This document shows, one piece after another, positions 26,480-34,592 of a stretch of 50,391 nucleotides of DNA (within the stretch, counting starts at the first letter, position 1; each line of letters opens with the position of its first letter). Made by a program: the position numbers and the translations under genes. The notes under the pieces were generated by a model. The model was not told the origin of the DNA. It ran no database searches and saw only the letters and a program-made list of their open reading frames with translations. This DNA is from an uncultured Pseudomonadales bacterium (GTDB lineage: Bacteria; Pseudomonadota; Gammaproteobacteria; Pseudomonadales; Azotimanducaceae): NCBI GenBank assembly GCA_938036875.1, contig CALHVX010000136.1, forward strand, positions 1 to 50,391, in the 5' to 3' direction.

Positions 26480-26610
26480 AAGGCAACGCTTTAATTAACA
26501 AAATAGGGTTAACCATACCGTATCCTTTCTGATGGTTGTATGCCGGTGGCAATGGTCGCTAGCAGTGGTATGGTTTAGCGCTGTTACAACCCTTTAAAGA
26601 GGCGAACGTT

Positions 26611-27486
26611 ATGTGTGACGAGACAACGCTTGATGATGCCGAAGAAGCATTTACTAATGGCAAGCTAACCCGACGAGATCTGGCCCGCTACTCTTCGGTG
26701 CTGGCGCTAACTGCATTGCTACCCACACCGGCTTGGGCTGCAGAGGTCACCGAGCAAGATGTCAGCGTAACCACACCCGCTGGCATGGCGGATTGTTACT
26801 TTGTCCATCCGGCTAAAGGTGCTCACCCAGCGGTTATCATTTGGCCAGATGTACTAGGTTTACGACCAGCCTTTCGCGTTATGGGTAAGCGCTTGGCACA
26901 AGCCGGTTACAGCGTTTTAGTGGTGAACCCTTATTACCGTATGGCCCCTGCGCCAGTTGTTGGTCCGGGTGCGTCGTTTCGCGATCCAGAGGTACGGGGC
27001 CTCGTGTTGCCATTGGCGCGTAGCTTAAACCCGGCAACCAATACGGAAGATGCCATTGCCTTTGTTGACTACCTTGACGCGCAGAGTGTGGTCGATACCA
27101 ACCGTGGTATTGGCACTATGGGTTATTGCATGGGCGGGCCGATCACGGTTCGTACCGCCGCTGCAGTACCACACCGTGTTAAAGCGGGTGCTTCGTTTCA
27201 TGGTGGTGGTTTGGTAACCGATGCCCCAGATAGCCCGCATCGTCTGGTTGCTGATATGGATGCCGCGTTCTTAATCGCCATCGCAGAAAACGATGATGCC
27301 AAAGAACCTATGGCAAAAATTGCCTTAGATGAAGCCTTTACTGCAGCCAACTTGGCGGCCGAAATTGAAGTGTACGCCGGTGCGCTTCACGGTTGGTGCC
27401 CACCAGATTCTCAGGTGTACAACGAAGCGCAGGCAGAGCGTGCTTGGTCGCGCTTGTTGCATCTATTCGAGACAGCGCTTGTGTGA
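26611..27486 (+). CDS. Dienelactone hydrolase family protein, exported
   Basis: A 291-residue alpha/beta hydrolase of the dienelactone hydrolase family. The nucleophile is Cys173 in GYCMGG; Asp228 or Asp229 in AENDDAKEP and His260 in GALHGW complete the triad, the cysteine being typical of true dienelactone hydrolases. The N terminus carries a twin-arginine-like signal (TRRDLARYSSVLALTALLPTPAWA, shown here as a segment near residues 20-43), suggesting folded export by Tat. A putative periplasmic site is unusual, since classical family members are cytoplasmic. GAGGCG lies upstream of the ATG. It is followed 37 bases later by a cyclase gene. Confidence 0.9.
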   Translation: MCDETTLDDAEEAFTNGKLTRRDLARYSSVLALTALLPTPAWAAEVTEQDVSVTTPAGMADCYFVHPAKGAHPAVIIWPDVLGLRPAFRVMGKRLAQAGYSVLVVNPYYRMAPAPVVGPGASFRDPEVRGLVLPLARSLNPATNTEDAIAFVDYLDAQSVVDTNRGIGTMGYCMGGPITVRTAAAVPHRVKAGASFHGGGLVTDAPDSPHRLVADMDAAFLIAIAENDDAKEPMAKIALDEAFTAANLAAEIEVYAGALHGWCPPDSQVYNEAQAERAWSRLLHLFETALV

Positions 27487-27523
27487 TGGCGTTTTACTAA
27501 CAATAACTAAGGCAGGGTAGACG

Positions 27524-28534
27524 ATGAAGGGGCAGGGCATGAGTTACACGGGTGTTGGGCGGGCGATTGGATTGGTTCTGTTTTTGACTATCGGTAGCAG
27601 TGCCGCCTGGAGTGTTGGGCCGCCGGCCAGCATGAGCGAGGCAGAATTTAATGCGCTGATGACCAGCATCTCAAATTGGGGACGTTGGGGTAAAGAGGAT
27701 CAACTGGGCACGCTTAACCTCATTACCGAAAAGAAGCGTAAAGCGGCAGCCAAGTTGGTTCGTAAAGGTATCTCGGTGTCTTTGGCCTTGGAGTTAAACA
27801 CCGTAGCCGATCCGTTGAATGCCAACCCGTTTGAACACAAATTGAGCGTCTCAGAGTTTGGTGGCCACCAGGTAGCCGGGGACAAGTATGCCGTGGACTA
27901 TCATGGTTTTGCCCACTCTCACATGGATGGCTTGCCGCACTTTGCGCACAAAGGGTCTTTCTACAACGGCGTGCCGTACTCCGCTGCGCAGCCGTCCGGC
28001 AGCACCGCACTGGGCATTCATCATGCGGGTGTGCAAGGGGTATTCACACGTGGGGTACTCATCGATATGCCCAAGTTCTTGGGCGTTGACTACATGGAGC
28101 CTGGGACCGCAATTACGGTGGCCGATCTAGAGGCTTGGGAGAAAAAGAACCGCATCAAGATTCAACAGGGGGATGTACTGCTTATTCGAACCGGGCGCTG
28201 GGTCAAGGTTGCAGCGGATGGGCAATGGAATTTCCTAGAGAAAGCGGCGGGTGTTCATGCCTCGGTTGCGCCTTGGCTAAAGGACCGTGGCGTTGCCATG
28301 ATCGGCTGCGATGGTGTGAGCGATGTGATGCCATCTGGCGTGGCAGGTCGACTCAACCCTCTGCATGAATTGGTCTTAGTGGGGTTAGGCATGCCCATTC
28401 TAGATAACTTAGATTTAGATGCTTTAGCCGAAGTGGCGACAGAGCAACGCCGGGTCAGCTTTTTATACGTCGGTGCACCGCTGCGCGTAGTTGGTGGCAC
28501 CGGTTCGCCGCTAAACCCCTTGGCGGTGTTTTAA
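27524..28534 (+). CDS. Cyclase (kynurenine formamidase-like) family protein
   Basis: A 336-residue metal-dependent hydrolase of the cyclase/formamidase superfamily. The signature metal motif is present as HSHMDGLPH inside GFAHSHMDGLPHFAHKG. Other stretches are LGTLNLITEKKRKAA and GDVLLIRTGRW. The N terminus has a hydrophobic signal-like segment (GLVLFLTIGSSAAWS), so it is probably exported, like its neighbour. Starts at 27524 and 27539 are both possible. Its TAA stop shares bases with the stop of the convergent SDR gene (TTAA at 28531-28534). The substrate is unknown; relatives open formamides or lactones. Confidence 0.88.
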   Translation: MKGQGMSYTGVGRAIGLVLFLTIGSSAAWSVGPPASMSEAEFNALMTSISNWGRWGKEDQLGTLNLITEKKRKAAAKLVRKGISVSLALELNTVADPLNANPFEHKLSVSEFGGHQVAGDKYAVDYHGFAHSHMDGLPHFAHKGSFYNGVPYSAAQPSGSTALGIHHAGVQGVFTRGVLIDMPKFLGVDYMEPGTAITVADLEAWEKKNRIKIQQGDVLLIRTGRWVKVAADGQWNFLEKAAGVHASVAPWLKDRGVAMIGCDGVSDVMPSGVAGRLNPLHELVLVGLGMPILDNLDLDALAEVATEQRRVSFLYVGAPLRVVGGTGSPLNPLAVF

Positions 28535-29295
28535 TCCACTGAGGCAACTTGCCCACCGTCAGCGGCAAGGTGAGTGGCATTGAGCCACAAGCCGGCCGGA
28601 CTGGCGGTGAACGCAATAATGCGTGCAATCTCTTCGCCGGTACCCAAGCGTCCCAGCGGGATACCTTTTTCCACTGCAGCGTAGAACTTAGGGTTTTCTT
28701 CTTTGCGCTGGTCCCAGCTACCACCGGGGAACCAGACTGCCCCAGGCGAAATCACATTGGCTCGAACCCCGTCTTTGCCGTAAGTTTGGGCCAATTCATT
28801 GGCGTAGGTGCGCATGGCGGCCTTAGCCGGCCCATAGGCCGACGGTGGGCGTCCAAAGTGGTATTGGCTAGCCATGGACCCAACAAAGACGATGCTGCCA
28901 CTGCCGCTTTGCTGCAAGGCTGGGAGGGCTTGGTTAACCGCCCGAACTCCGGCCATGATGTCCACTTCAAAGCTGCGGCGCCAATCTTCTTCGGTGTCAC
29001 CCACGCCGAAACCGCTGGCGTTGTGGATCAGGATGTCGGCACCACCCAGTGCGCTGATGGCCGCTTGGACAAAGTTGCGGGTGGATTCAGCATCGGTTAG
29101 GTCGGCTGGCTGTGCGTAAACGTCACCGGAACCAACGCCCTGCAAACGCTCTGCTGCTTGTGCTACTCCCTCAGCACCCCGTGCGCACAGAGCAACCGAG
29201 CAGCCCTCCTGTTTTAGTAGCAGAGCGGTGTACCAGCCGATGCCTCGGCTACCACCAAGAATGATGGCTCGCTTGCCTTTGAGTTCTAGATCCAT
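28531..29295 (-). CDS. SDR family oxidoreductase
   Basis: A 254-residue classical short-chain dehydrogenase. It has GGSRGIG at residues 14-20, HNASG, the catalytic serine in VFVGSMASQ, and Tyr-Lys in SAYGPAKAAM. A late SPGAVWFPGGSWDQ loop is family-typical. An AGAGGTAAAC ribosome site precedes the ATG. The gene converges with the cyclase and their stop codons overlap by four bases. It is divergent from the MACPF operon, with a 107-bp gap that must hold both promoters. Confidence 0.93.
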   Translation of the reverse strand: MDLELKGKRAIILGGSRGIGWYTALLLKQEGCSVALCARGAEGVAQAAERLQGVGSGDVYAQPADLTDAESTRNFVQAAISALGGADILIHNASGFGVGDTEEDWRRSFEVDIMAGVRAVNQALPALQQSGSGSIVFVGSMASQYHFGRPPSAYGPAKAAMRTYANELAQTYGKDGVRANVISPGAVWFPGGSWDQRKEENPKFYAAVEKGIPLGRLGTGEEIARIIAFTASPAGLWLNATHLAADGGQVASVD

Positions 29296-29350
29296 GTTTA
29301 CCTCTGATTCTGGTTTCTAACGAAAAATTCTAGTGGCTATGGTTCCACAA

Positions 29351-29368
29351 ATGGGGGATTAACCCCAT
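29351..29368. promoter_or_regulatory. Inverted repeat upstream of the MACPF operon
   Basis: ATGGGG (29351-29356) and CCCCAT (29363-29368) flank GATTAA, forming a short inverted repeat 35 bases before the operon's first ATG. It could be a regulator site; no other copy was noticed in the window. Confidence 0.3.
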
Positions 29369-29402
29369 AGGGTCATTGCTGCTCATTGCTTAGTCTGGAG
29401 GT

Positions 29403-30317
29403 ATGAATTCTTTTAGAGGTTTCTTGGTACCCAGACGGCTCGGCGCGTTAGCGCTCGCAGCGCTGCTCAGCGTGGTTGCTTCTGTAAGCAATGCAGCGCC
29501 ACTGGCCCAGCCAGGTTACCTACTTCCGTTGACCGCATCCAATGTGCCTTGCGTGGGCTCGACACCTGAGAAGATGCGGGGTCTACACACGGAGGTGGAT
29601 CAACAGTCTAAGGGCTATATTCGTCTTGCAAGCCACCCTTGTAATGGCGGTTTGTACTTTGCAACCAGCGATTCCGACTTCACTTGGATACTTCACGAAG
29701 GCTGGTGGCTTAATGAGCTGGTGGCGGTGTATTGGTTGGATGCGAACACCCTGCGTATTGGTGCAAGCTTTTATACCGGAGCCGGCCCACAAGCCGCGAA
29801 GCCTTTTAACGTGGCGTTCACGCTCCGACGCGGTGTTGACGGCTGGTCGTTGGATGGGCCGGAGTTGCTGCAGCGTGACTTTGATCTGCCCGAGCAATTT
29901 GCATTGCATGGCCTTCATGCCAAAGCGTTCCGCGTAGATACGGTTGAACAGCTGGGTAGCTTGCGCTCGAAACTTCAGGTCGAACTCGATTTTAGTCGCC
30001 AGCGATTGTGGATTGTTCCGATCACTTTGAATTCGGGTTCGATAACTGTTGAGCAAGTGGAGATCAGAAGTACTCATAGTCAATATGTGCTGAGTTGGAG
30101 GCTAACGTCTCCGATATTCGGTACCGCAGATATGAACCCAACCCTGATCTGGGCTGTTGTACCCAAAGATCATCGTACGTTGACCCTCAAAAATGACTTC
30201 TACTCTGCGCCTTGTCGTGCTTGCACCACGGGGCGTCAACATCATGCCTGGGTGACCTCTCGCCTTCAGGACAATCAATCGATCAACCATGATCACCACC
30301 GGGTGAAACCAAAATGA
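29403..30317 (+). CDS. Exported protein of unknown function, first gene of MACPF operon
   Basis: A 304-residue protein with a Sec-type signal peptide (basic PRRLG then ALALAALLSVVASVSNA). The mature part is a beta-rich, tryptophan-containing domain of unknown family, with YLLPLTASNVPCVG near the start and a possible disulfide between the two early cysteines. A CRAC motif lies near the C terminus, followed by a His/Asn-rich tail. The ATG at 29403 abuts GGAGGT and so lacks normal spacing. A TTG at 29424 with AGAGG five bases upstream is an alternative. Its TGA overlaps the next ATG (ATGA at 30314-30317), so translation is coupled. Confidence 0.7.
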   Translation: MNSFRGFLVPRRLGALALAALLSVVASVSNAAPLAQPGYLLPLTASNVPCVGSTPEKMRGLHTEVDQQSKGYIRLASHPCNGGLYFATSDSDFTWILHEGWWLNELVAVYWLDANTLRIGASFYTGAGPQAAKPFNVAFTLRRGVDGWSLDGPELLQRDFDLPEQFALHGLHAKAFRVDTVEQLGSLRSKLQVELDFSRQRLWIVPITLNSGSITVEQVEIRSTHSQYVLSWRLTSPIFGTADMNPTLIWAVVPKDHRTLTLKNDFYSAPCRACTTGRQHHAWVTSRLQDNQSINHDHHRVKPK

Positions 30318-31144
30318 AGTATTTAAAAAAGTTTGCCAAGGGCCTTGGTCTTCAGCTTCTGTGCTGCATCCCGTTATTAGGATTTGTTCCTTCAAACAAT
30401 GCCGCGCAGGCCGCGTTGCCCACGGCTGCTGAGGTAGCGATAGGGCAGCCTTTACGGATAGATGGAATCTGGCGGATCTCGGGTATTAACAAGCGTGTGC
30501 GTATTGAAGGTGGGCGTGCTGTTGTCATTGATGGTTGGAAGCACCTTTTCTTATGGCCGATTGAACCGGGTCAGGTGGTGATCCGCGACATTCGCCGTAA
30601 TGGCGACGGCACTTACTCAGGGACGGATTTACCAATGAACGGTCCGTGGGAAGCGAAATTTAAGCGCAACAAGCGTGACCTCGAAGTTGTGGTGAGCGGG
30701 TCGATCAAGTACACAATGTCTCGTGCTTCCGTTGATTCTATTGATGAACCGGTCTACGACGAGCCGCCTGTTGCTGCGCCTAAGCCCAAGCCAAATCTGC
30801 GTAAAGCGAAACTGATGGGTGAGGCGCGTAAATTGGGTTGTCCAGGTAAACAATCCTACTTCTCTACGCTCCAAGGTGGCACCTGTTGGACCTGCCCAAG
30901 TGGATACAAGCGAACCGCAAAAGGCATGGATCATAAGAAGGCTTGTAAAAAGCGCAAGACCCTCGCAGGGCCTTACAAGCGGGCTAGGTTGAAAGGGCGA
31001 GCCTGGGGCTGTCCATCGGGTCAGTTTCATGTGGCAAAGATAGGTGTTGACCAGTGCTATTCCTGTCCTCGTGGGTATTCGCGAGTGCGCAGCGGCGGGT
31101 TGGATACTCGTATGTGCCGGCTGCGATTGGATACGGCAAGTTGA
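30314..31144 (+). CDS. Exported protein: DGIWR domain plus two four-cysteine repeats
   Basis: A 276-residue protein with an N-terminal signal-like segment ending near AQAA (residues 31-34). Residues 46-136 form a domain shared, without gaps over 61 residues, with the next gene product: DGIWR, RVRI, GRA, a W..LFLW stretch, VVIRD, GTDL and GP. A proline-rich linker follows. The C-terminal half holds two copies of C-x14-C-x2-C-x16-C: Cys176, 191, 194, 211 and Cys233, 248, 251, 268, with GCP at the start and CPxGY in the middle of each. They look like small disulfide-rich or metal-binding modules. I do not recognise a named family for the first domain. It overlaps the gene before it by four bases. 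Confidence 0.75.
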   Translation: MKYLKKFAKGLGLQLLCCIPLLGFVPSNNAAQAALPTAAEVAIGQPLRIDGIWRISGINKRVRIEGGRAVVIDGWKHLFLWPIEPGQVVIRDIRRNGDGTYSGTDLPMNGPWEAKFKRNKRDLEVVVSGSIKYTMSRASVDSIDEPVYDEPPVAAPKPKPNLRKAKLMGEARKLGCPGKQSYFSTLQGGTCWTCPSGYKRTAKGMDHKKACKKRKTLAGPYKRARLKGRAWGCPSGQFHVAKIGVDQCYSCPRGYSRVRSGGLDTRMCRLRLDTAS

Positions 31145-31146
31145 TT

Positions 31147-31761
31147 ATGGATAGAGGTGCGGTCAATCTATTGCGAGTCTTCATTACCTTGCTGCTGCTG
31201 GGTTGCTCGCCGGTTTTGTATGCGTGGGATGCGAAGATACCCTTTCTCAAAGACGTCGCTGCCACCCAGCCAACAGCGGTTGATGGCATCTGGCGCTTGG
31301 CCGTTAACAACGCACGGATACGTATCAAGTCTGGAAGGGCCTATGCGCTAGATCCATGGATCTATTTGTTGCTGTGGAAGGTGAAGCCGGAAATGGTGGT
31401 GATGCGCAATTTTCGGGAAGTATCTGCAGGTAAGTTCGCGGGGGATGATCTGCTTCTCGCTGGTCCTGCGACATTAAAATTGATAAACCCTGATGAGCTT
31501 CGAGTGCAGGTGCAAGGAGCGTTGGGTCCTGCAACATATAAATTTTTGCTGGTACAAGCCGATGACCCTCAAGCCCTGCAAACAGCTTGGGGTGGCGCAC
31601 CTTTGGGCTCAGATGAGCTGCCAGGCGATGTAACGCCGCCAAGCACGGAAACGCCGGCTACCCAGCCTCCCCAACAAGAAAACTATACCGCCGAAGCTGT
31701 AGCTACCGATTGTGAGAGCACCGCTGTTGATCCGGATTCAGGAATGACGGTTTGTCTTTGA
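31147..31761 (+). CDS. Exported DGIWR-domain protein, possible lipoprotein
   Basis: A 204-residue protein. The N terminus (VFITLLLLGCSP) contains a lipobox-like LLGC with Cys20; a plain signal peptide cut after LYA is the alternative. Residues about 46-134 repeat the domain of the preceding protein (DGIWR, RIRI, GRA, W..LLLW, VVMR, DDLL, GP). An acidic, proline/threonine-rich tail with two cysteines ends the chain. It starts 2 bases after the preceding stop. An in-frame upstream start at 31054 would run inside the previous gene and lose the signal peptide. Function unknown; the duplication inside one operon suggests the two proteins form a pair. Confidence 0.75.
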   Translation: MDRGAVNLLRVFITLLLLGCSPVLYAWDAKIPFLKDVAATQPTAVDGIWRLAVNNARIRIKSGRAYALDPWIYLLLWKVKPEMVVMRNFREVSAGKFAGDDLLLAGPATLKLINPDELRVQVQGALGPATYKFLLVQADDPQALQTAWGGAPLGSDELPGDVTPPSTETPATQPPQQENYTAEAVATDCESTAVDPDSGMTVCL

Positions 31762-31793
31762 ATCCAACTTATCAAAAGAACGAGGCAACACTA

Positions 31794-33923
31794 ATGAAAC
31801 CATTCGAAAAATTAGCACCGACCAGATTCCTTATGGGGATTGTTTGCTTGCTCATTGGTGTTGCTGCGCAGGCGCAAGATTCGGCCAGCTTATTTGAGGG
31901 TTGTGATGATCGTCAACGTGCTCCGTCTACTGGTGCCGATGCTGGCGTTTCTCCGCGGGAACGGGTAGATAAGCCAAAGGTAGACAAGATCACTAAACGA
32001 TCCTTTGCCAGTCTCGGCATGAGCGATATCGAAAGTGGTGTTCCTGAGAACATGAGTAACCTGTGTTGGGCGCGACTTGATGGGGTGTGGCGTGCTGAAA
32101 CGAGTCCAACGCTCGATCGTTCAAAAGAAGACAACACCGTTTGGGGTAGCGATACACCTCAACTCATCAGCCTTGCCAATGGAAATTACACTAAGCCTGA
32201 CTATCTAGTCGTGCAGGATAGTGGTAACCCGGATCAAGAGTTGTTGATCACTACCGGACTACATAGCAATCGTTACATCCGTTTTGTCAGCTCCGATGGT
32301 CTCAGCTTGCCCGATGTTATGAAGCGCAACGGCCCGATTAAGACCTTCGTCGCCGATGAGCGCTTTGCCTTTGGTCAGCGTTTGACCTTAGACGTCACCC
32401 GTAGTGGCAGAGTGCGCTTAAACTTTTCCCGAACCTCCTTTGTGCGTCCCTTACCAGGCGTTTCCAAAGCCACAATGAGCGGCCAGCTGCCTGCGGATGA
32501 TGCTTTTTTATTGAGCTACAACTTAGACAATCTTGCTGCGAGCCGTCGAGGCTACGACCCGGTCACCCAAGACCCGTTTTACCTGCTTCAAAATGACAAG
32601 ATGGAGGTTTTTGCGAGGGTTGATCCGCGCAACTATTACATAACGGAAAAACGTACCGTGCCGCTAGGGTTTTCTCTGGTTCAGGAGCAGGCCCAAGGGT
32701 ATGTGTTTCGCAAGAAATTGGTCACCAGCGAAACCGAAGTGCAGGAAACGCTTGCGCACTCTTACGGGGCCAGTGTATCCCTGGGTAAACCTAGCACGGC
32801 ATCGGCGAATGTGGGTTTCGATGCAACCTCATCCACGACAAACAGTTTGACGCAAAGTAAATCGGTCGCTCAGGCTATTGGTTACTCCCGCGCTAAAAAA
32901 TATGCGTTAGTTGTAGACCACCCCTACGTCACCTTGTCTGAAGAATTTATAGATGCGGTGGAAGATGCACGCCGTCATCATCGTTACCAAAGGCTGATCG
33001 ATAAATTTGGATCACACTACGCGTATGCCGTGACCTATGGTGCCATGGCCCGTATGACCCAATCCCTGACCAGCGATCAGTTTATTGAGCGCGCGCAGAA
33101 AAGCGCTAGCTTCAGCGCGACCGCGGGAGCTTCTTTTTATGGTTCATCTGGTGATGTTCGTGGATCGACGTCAAGTGGCTCTATGAGCGGCACCTCCGGT
33201 TCGGTTGGCAGTGAGGGTATGACCTTTGTTGGGGTTGGTGGGAATGGTTCTTGGGATCAAAACGGGTTTAGCGCGGGTGATACACCCGTGCCTATATTGC
33301 TGGATCTGCGACAACTGTCTGAGTTGCTGAACCCGATGAACTTTCCGGATGAGCCGGAAATATATGGGCGGGTTAGATCTAACCTAGAACGTGCAATCAC
33401 ACATCACATGAGTCGAAACCGCGGTGTGCTAAGCGACGCATCTTGGTTACCTCCAGTTCCGGATCCTGAGAAAGACAAGCCTGTCGCACCCAAAGAAGAG
33501 CGTTGGTTTGCCTACGTTCGCAACGCTTGGTGCCAGGGTGGGCCGGTGGCTGCAGCTAAGACGAAAATGGTGAGCGGTACGGTTACGATCTCGGCAAAAG
33601 GCTTCGCTAAAGCCAAGAAGGTGAAGGTCGGGGCAAAGTGCAAAGTCAAAAAGGAATCCAAGACCTATGACTACAGCTCTGGAGATCGTGGGCTACTCAT
33701 TTTCTCTGGCACCCGACAAGAGATTGCTAAACAGGCGATCTATTTCGACTACGAATACCAGATGTTGCCTTGGAAGAAGACCCACAAGGTGGAAAAACGG
33801 TTTCCGGCTGGTGCATTAAAAAGCGGACTTGGAGTCAACAAGAGCAAATCCTATGTATGGAAGATCGAGCGCAAAGGGCTATCTACTGTTTACCTGAATC
33901 TACGATTGAAAAGGAAAAAATAA
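31794..33923 (+). CDS. Secreted MACPF-domain (perforin-like) protein
   Basis: A 709-residue protein with a Sec signal peptide (LMGIVCLLIGVAAQA). An N-terminal region of about 270 residues contains LDGVWRAE. It is followed by a membrane-attack-complex/perforin domain. The MACPF signature Y-x6-[FY]-G-T-H-[FY] appears at about residues 398-409 as YQRLIDKFGSHY, with serine for threonine. On each side lie long stretches of small and polar residues (about 322-358 and 433-472) that fit the two regions which turn into membrane hairpins in family pores. The last 120 residues are lysine-rich and unassigned, perhaps a membrane-targeting module. The start at 31794 has GAGG upstream. Its TAA overlaps the next ATG (TAATG). 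Oligomeric pore formation is inferred from the family. Confidence 0.85.
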   Translation: MKPFEKLAPTRFLMGIVCLLIGVAAQAQDSASLFEGCDDRQRAPSTGADAGVSPRERVDKPKVDKITKRSFASLGMSDIESGVPENMSNLCWARLDGVWRAETSPTLDRSKEDNTVWGSDTPQLISLANGNYTKPDYLVVQDSGNPDQELLITTGLHSNRYIRFVSSDGLSLPDVMKRNGPIKTFVADERFAFGQRLTLDVTRSGRVRLNFSRTSFVRPLPGVSKATMSGQLPADDAFLLSYNLDNLAASRRGYDPVTQDPFYLLQNDKMEVFARVDPRNYYITEKRTVPLGFSLVQEQAQGYVFRKKLVTSETEVQETLAHSYGASVSLGKPSTASANVGFDATSSTTNSLTQSKSVAQAIGYSRAKKYALVVDHPYVTLSEEFIDAVEDARRHHRYQRLIDKFGSHYAYAVTYGAMARMTQSLTSDQFIERAQKSASFSATAGASFYGSSGDVRGSTSSGSMSGTSGSVGSEGMTFVGVGGNGSWDQNGFSAGDTPVPILLDLRQLSELLNPMNFPDEPEIYGRVRSNLERAITHHMSRNRGVLSDASWLPPVPDPEKDKPVAPKEERWFAYVRNAWCQGGPVAAAKTKMVSGTVTISAKGFAKAKKVKVGAKCKVKKESKTYDYSSGDRGLLIFSGTRQEIAKQAIYFDYEYQMLPWKKTHKVEKRFPAGALKSGLGVNKSKSYVWKIERKGLSTVYLNLRLKRKK

Positions 33924-34585
33924 TGCAATCTCTTCGCTTGTTGGCGTCTTTTTGGCTGCTGTTGTTTGTTAGTACATCTACTCTGGCTGAGTATTCCCCG
34001 GACGTCTTGGAGTTAGATGGTACCCGTGCGTTGATGTTTCCAGCTGTTGAGGAGATGTACCTTGGTGGCGGTGGCACTATTGAGTTTTGGGTTGCACCAG
34101 ATTGGACTGAAGATCCTGGATACGATCCGGTGGTTGTCTCAAATGCTGGCGTGGAAGGTGCGTCTTACTTGGTGGCTTTGCTGCGAGACCGTGATGGCAT
34201 TGGATTGGTCAGTGGCGAATCCGAGCATCTAGTGGGGTTTGATTTCTCAGATAACAACCTGCACCACGTCGCGATGGTATACCTGGATGGGCAGTTGGTG
34301 ATCTATATCGACGGACGCCTTCAGAGCTCAACCAACTTTAACATGCTCGATCTACCAGCCTCTGGGTTATGGATAGGCACCGCTGACGGAAAAACTGCAC
34401 CCTTTGTTGGTGCCATTGCCGAGCTGAGAATTTGGGGTACACCCGTTGCACAGGAAAGCCTGGTGGAGTTTGCCGCTCAAGATGTAAGAGATGGTACGTC
34501 GGGTCACCCAAATTTCGACGCACTGAGAGCGGTTAGCGATTTTACGGAAGCAGATCTGTTGGTCTTAGTAACAGCGGACGAATAA
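33923..34585 (+). CDS. Exported LamG / concanavalin A-like lectin domain protein
   Basis: A 220-residue protein with a clear signal peptide (LLASFWLLLFVSTSTLA). The rest is a single LamG-type jellyroll: TIEFWVAPDW near residue 50, HHVAMVYLDGQLVIYIDG, LPASGLWIGTADG and FVGAIAELRIWGTPVAQE are all diagnostic. Such domains bind glycans or proteins on surfaces. The ATG overlaps the stop of the MACPF gene by one base, so the two proteins are probably made in fixed ratio. A role as a target-binding or assembly partner of the MACPF protein is inferred. A longer frame from 33770 lies inside the MACPF gene and is rejected. Confidence 0.85.
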   Translation: MQSLRLLASFWLLLFVSTSTLAEYSPDVLELDGTRALMFPAVEEMYLGGGGTIEFWVAPDWTEDPGYDPVVVSNAGVEGASYLVALLRDRDGIGLVSGESEHLVGFDFSDNNLHHVAMVYLDGQLVIYIDGRLQSSTNFNMLDLPASGLWIGTADGKTAPFVGAIAELRIWGTPVAQESLVEFAAQDVRDGTSGHPNFDALRAVSDFTEADLLVLVTADE

Positions 34586-34592
34586 GGAGAAA

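Noticed and set aside
29583-30083. Reverse open frame inside the first MACPF-operon gene
   Set aside because: It has no signal, motif or ribosome site and is antisense to a gene with a signal peptide and coupled translation.
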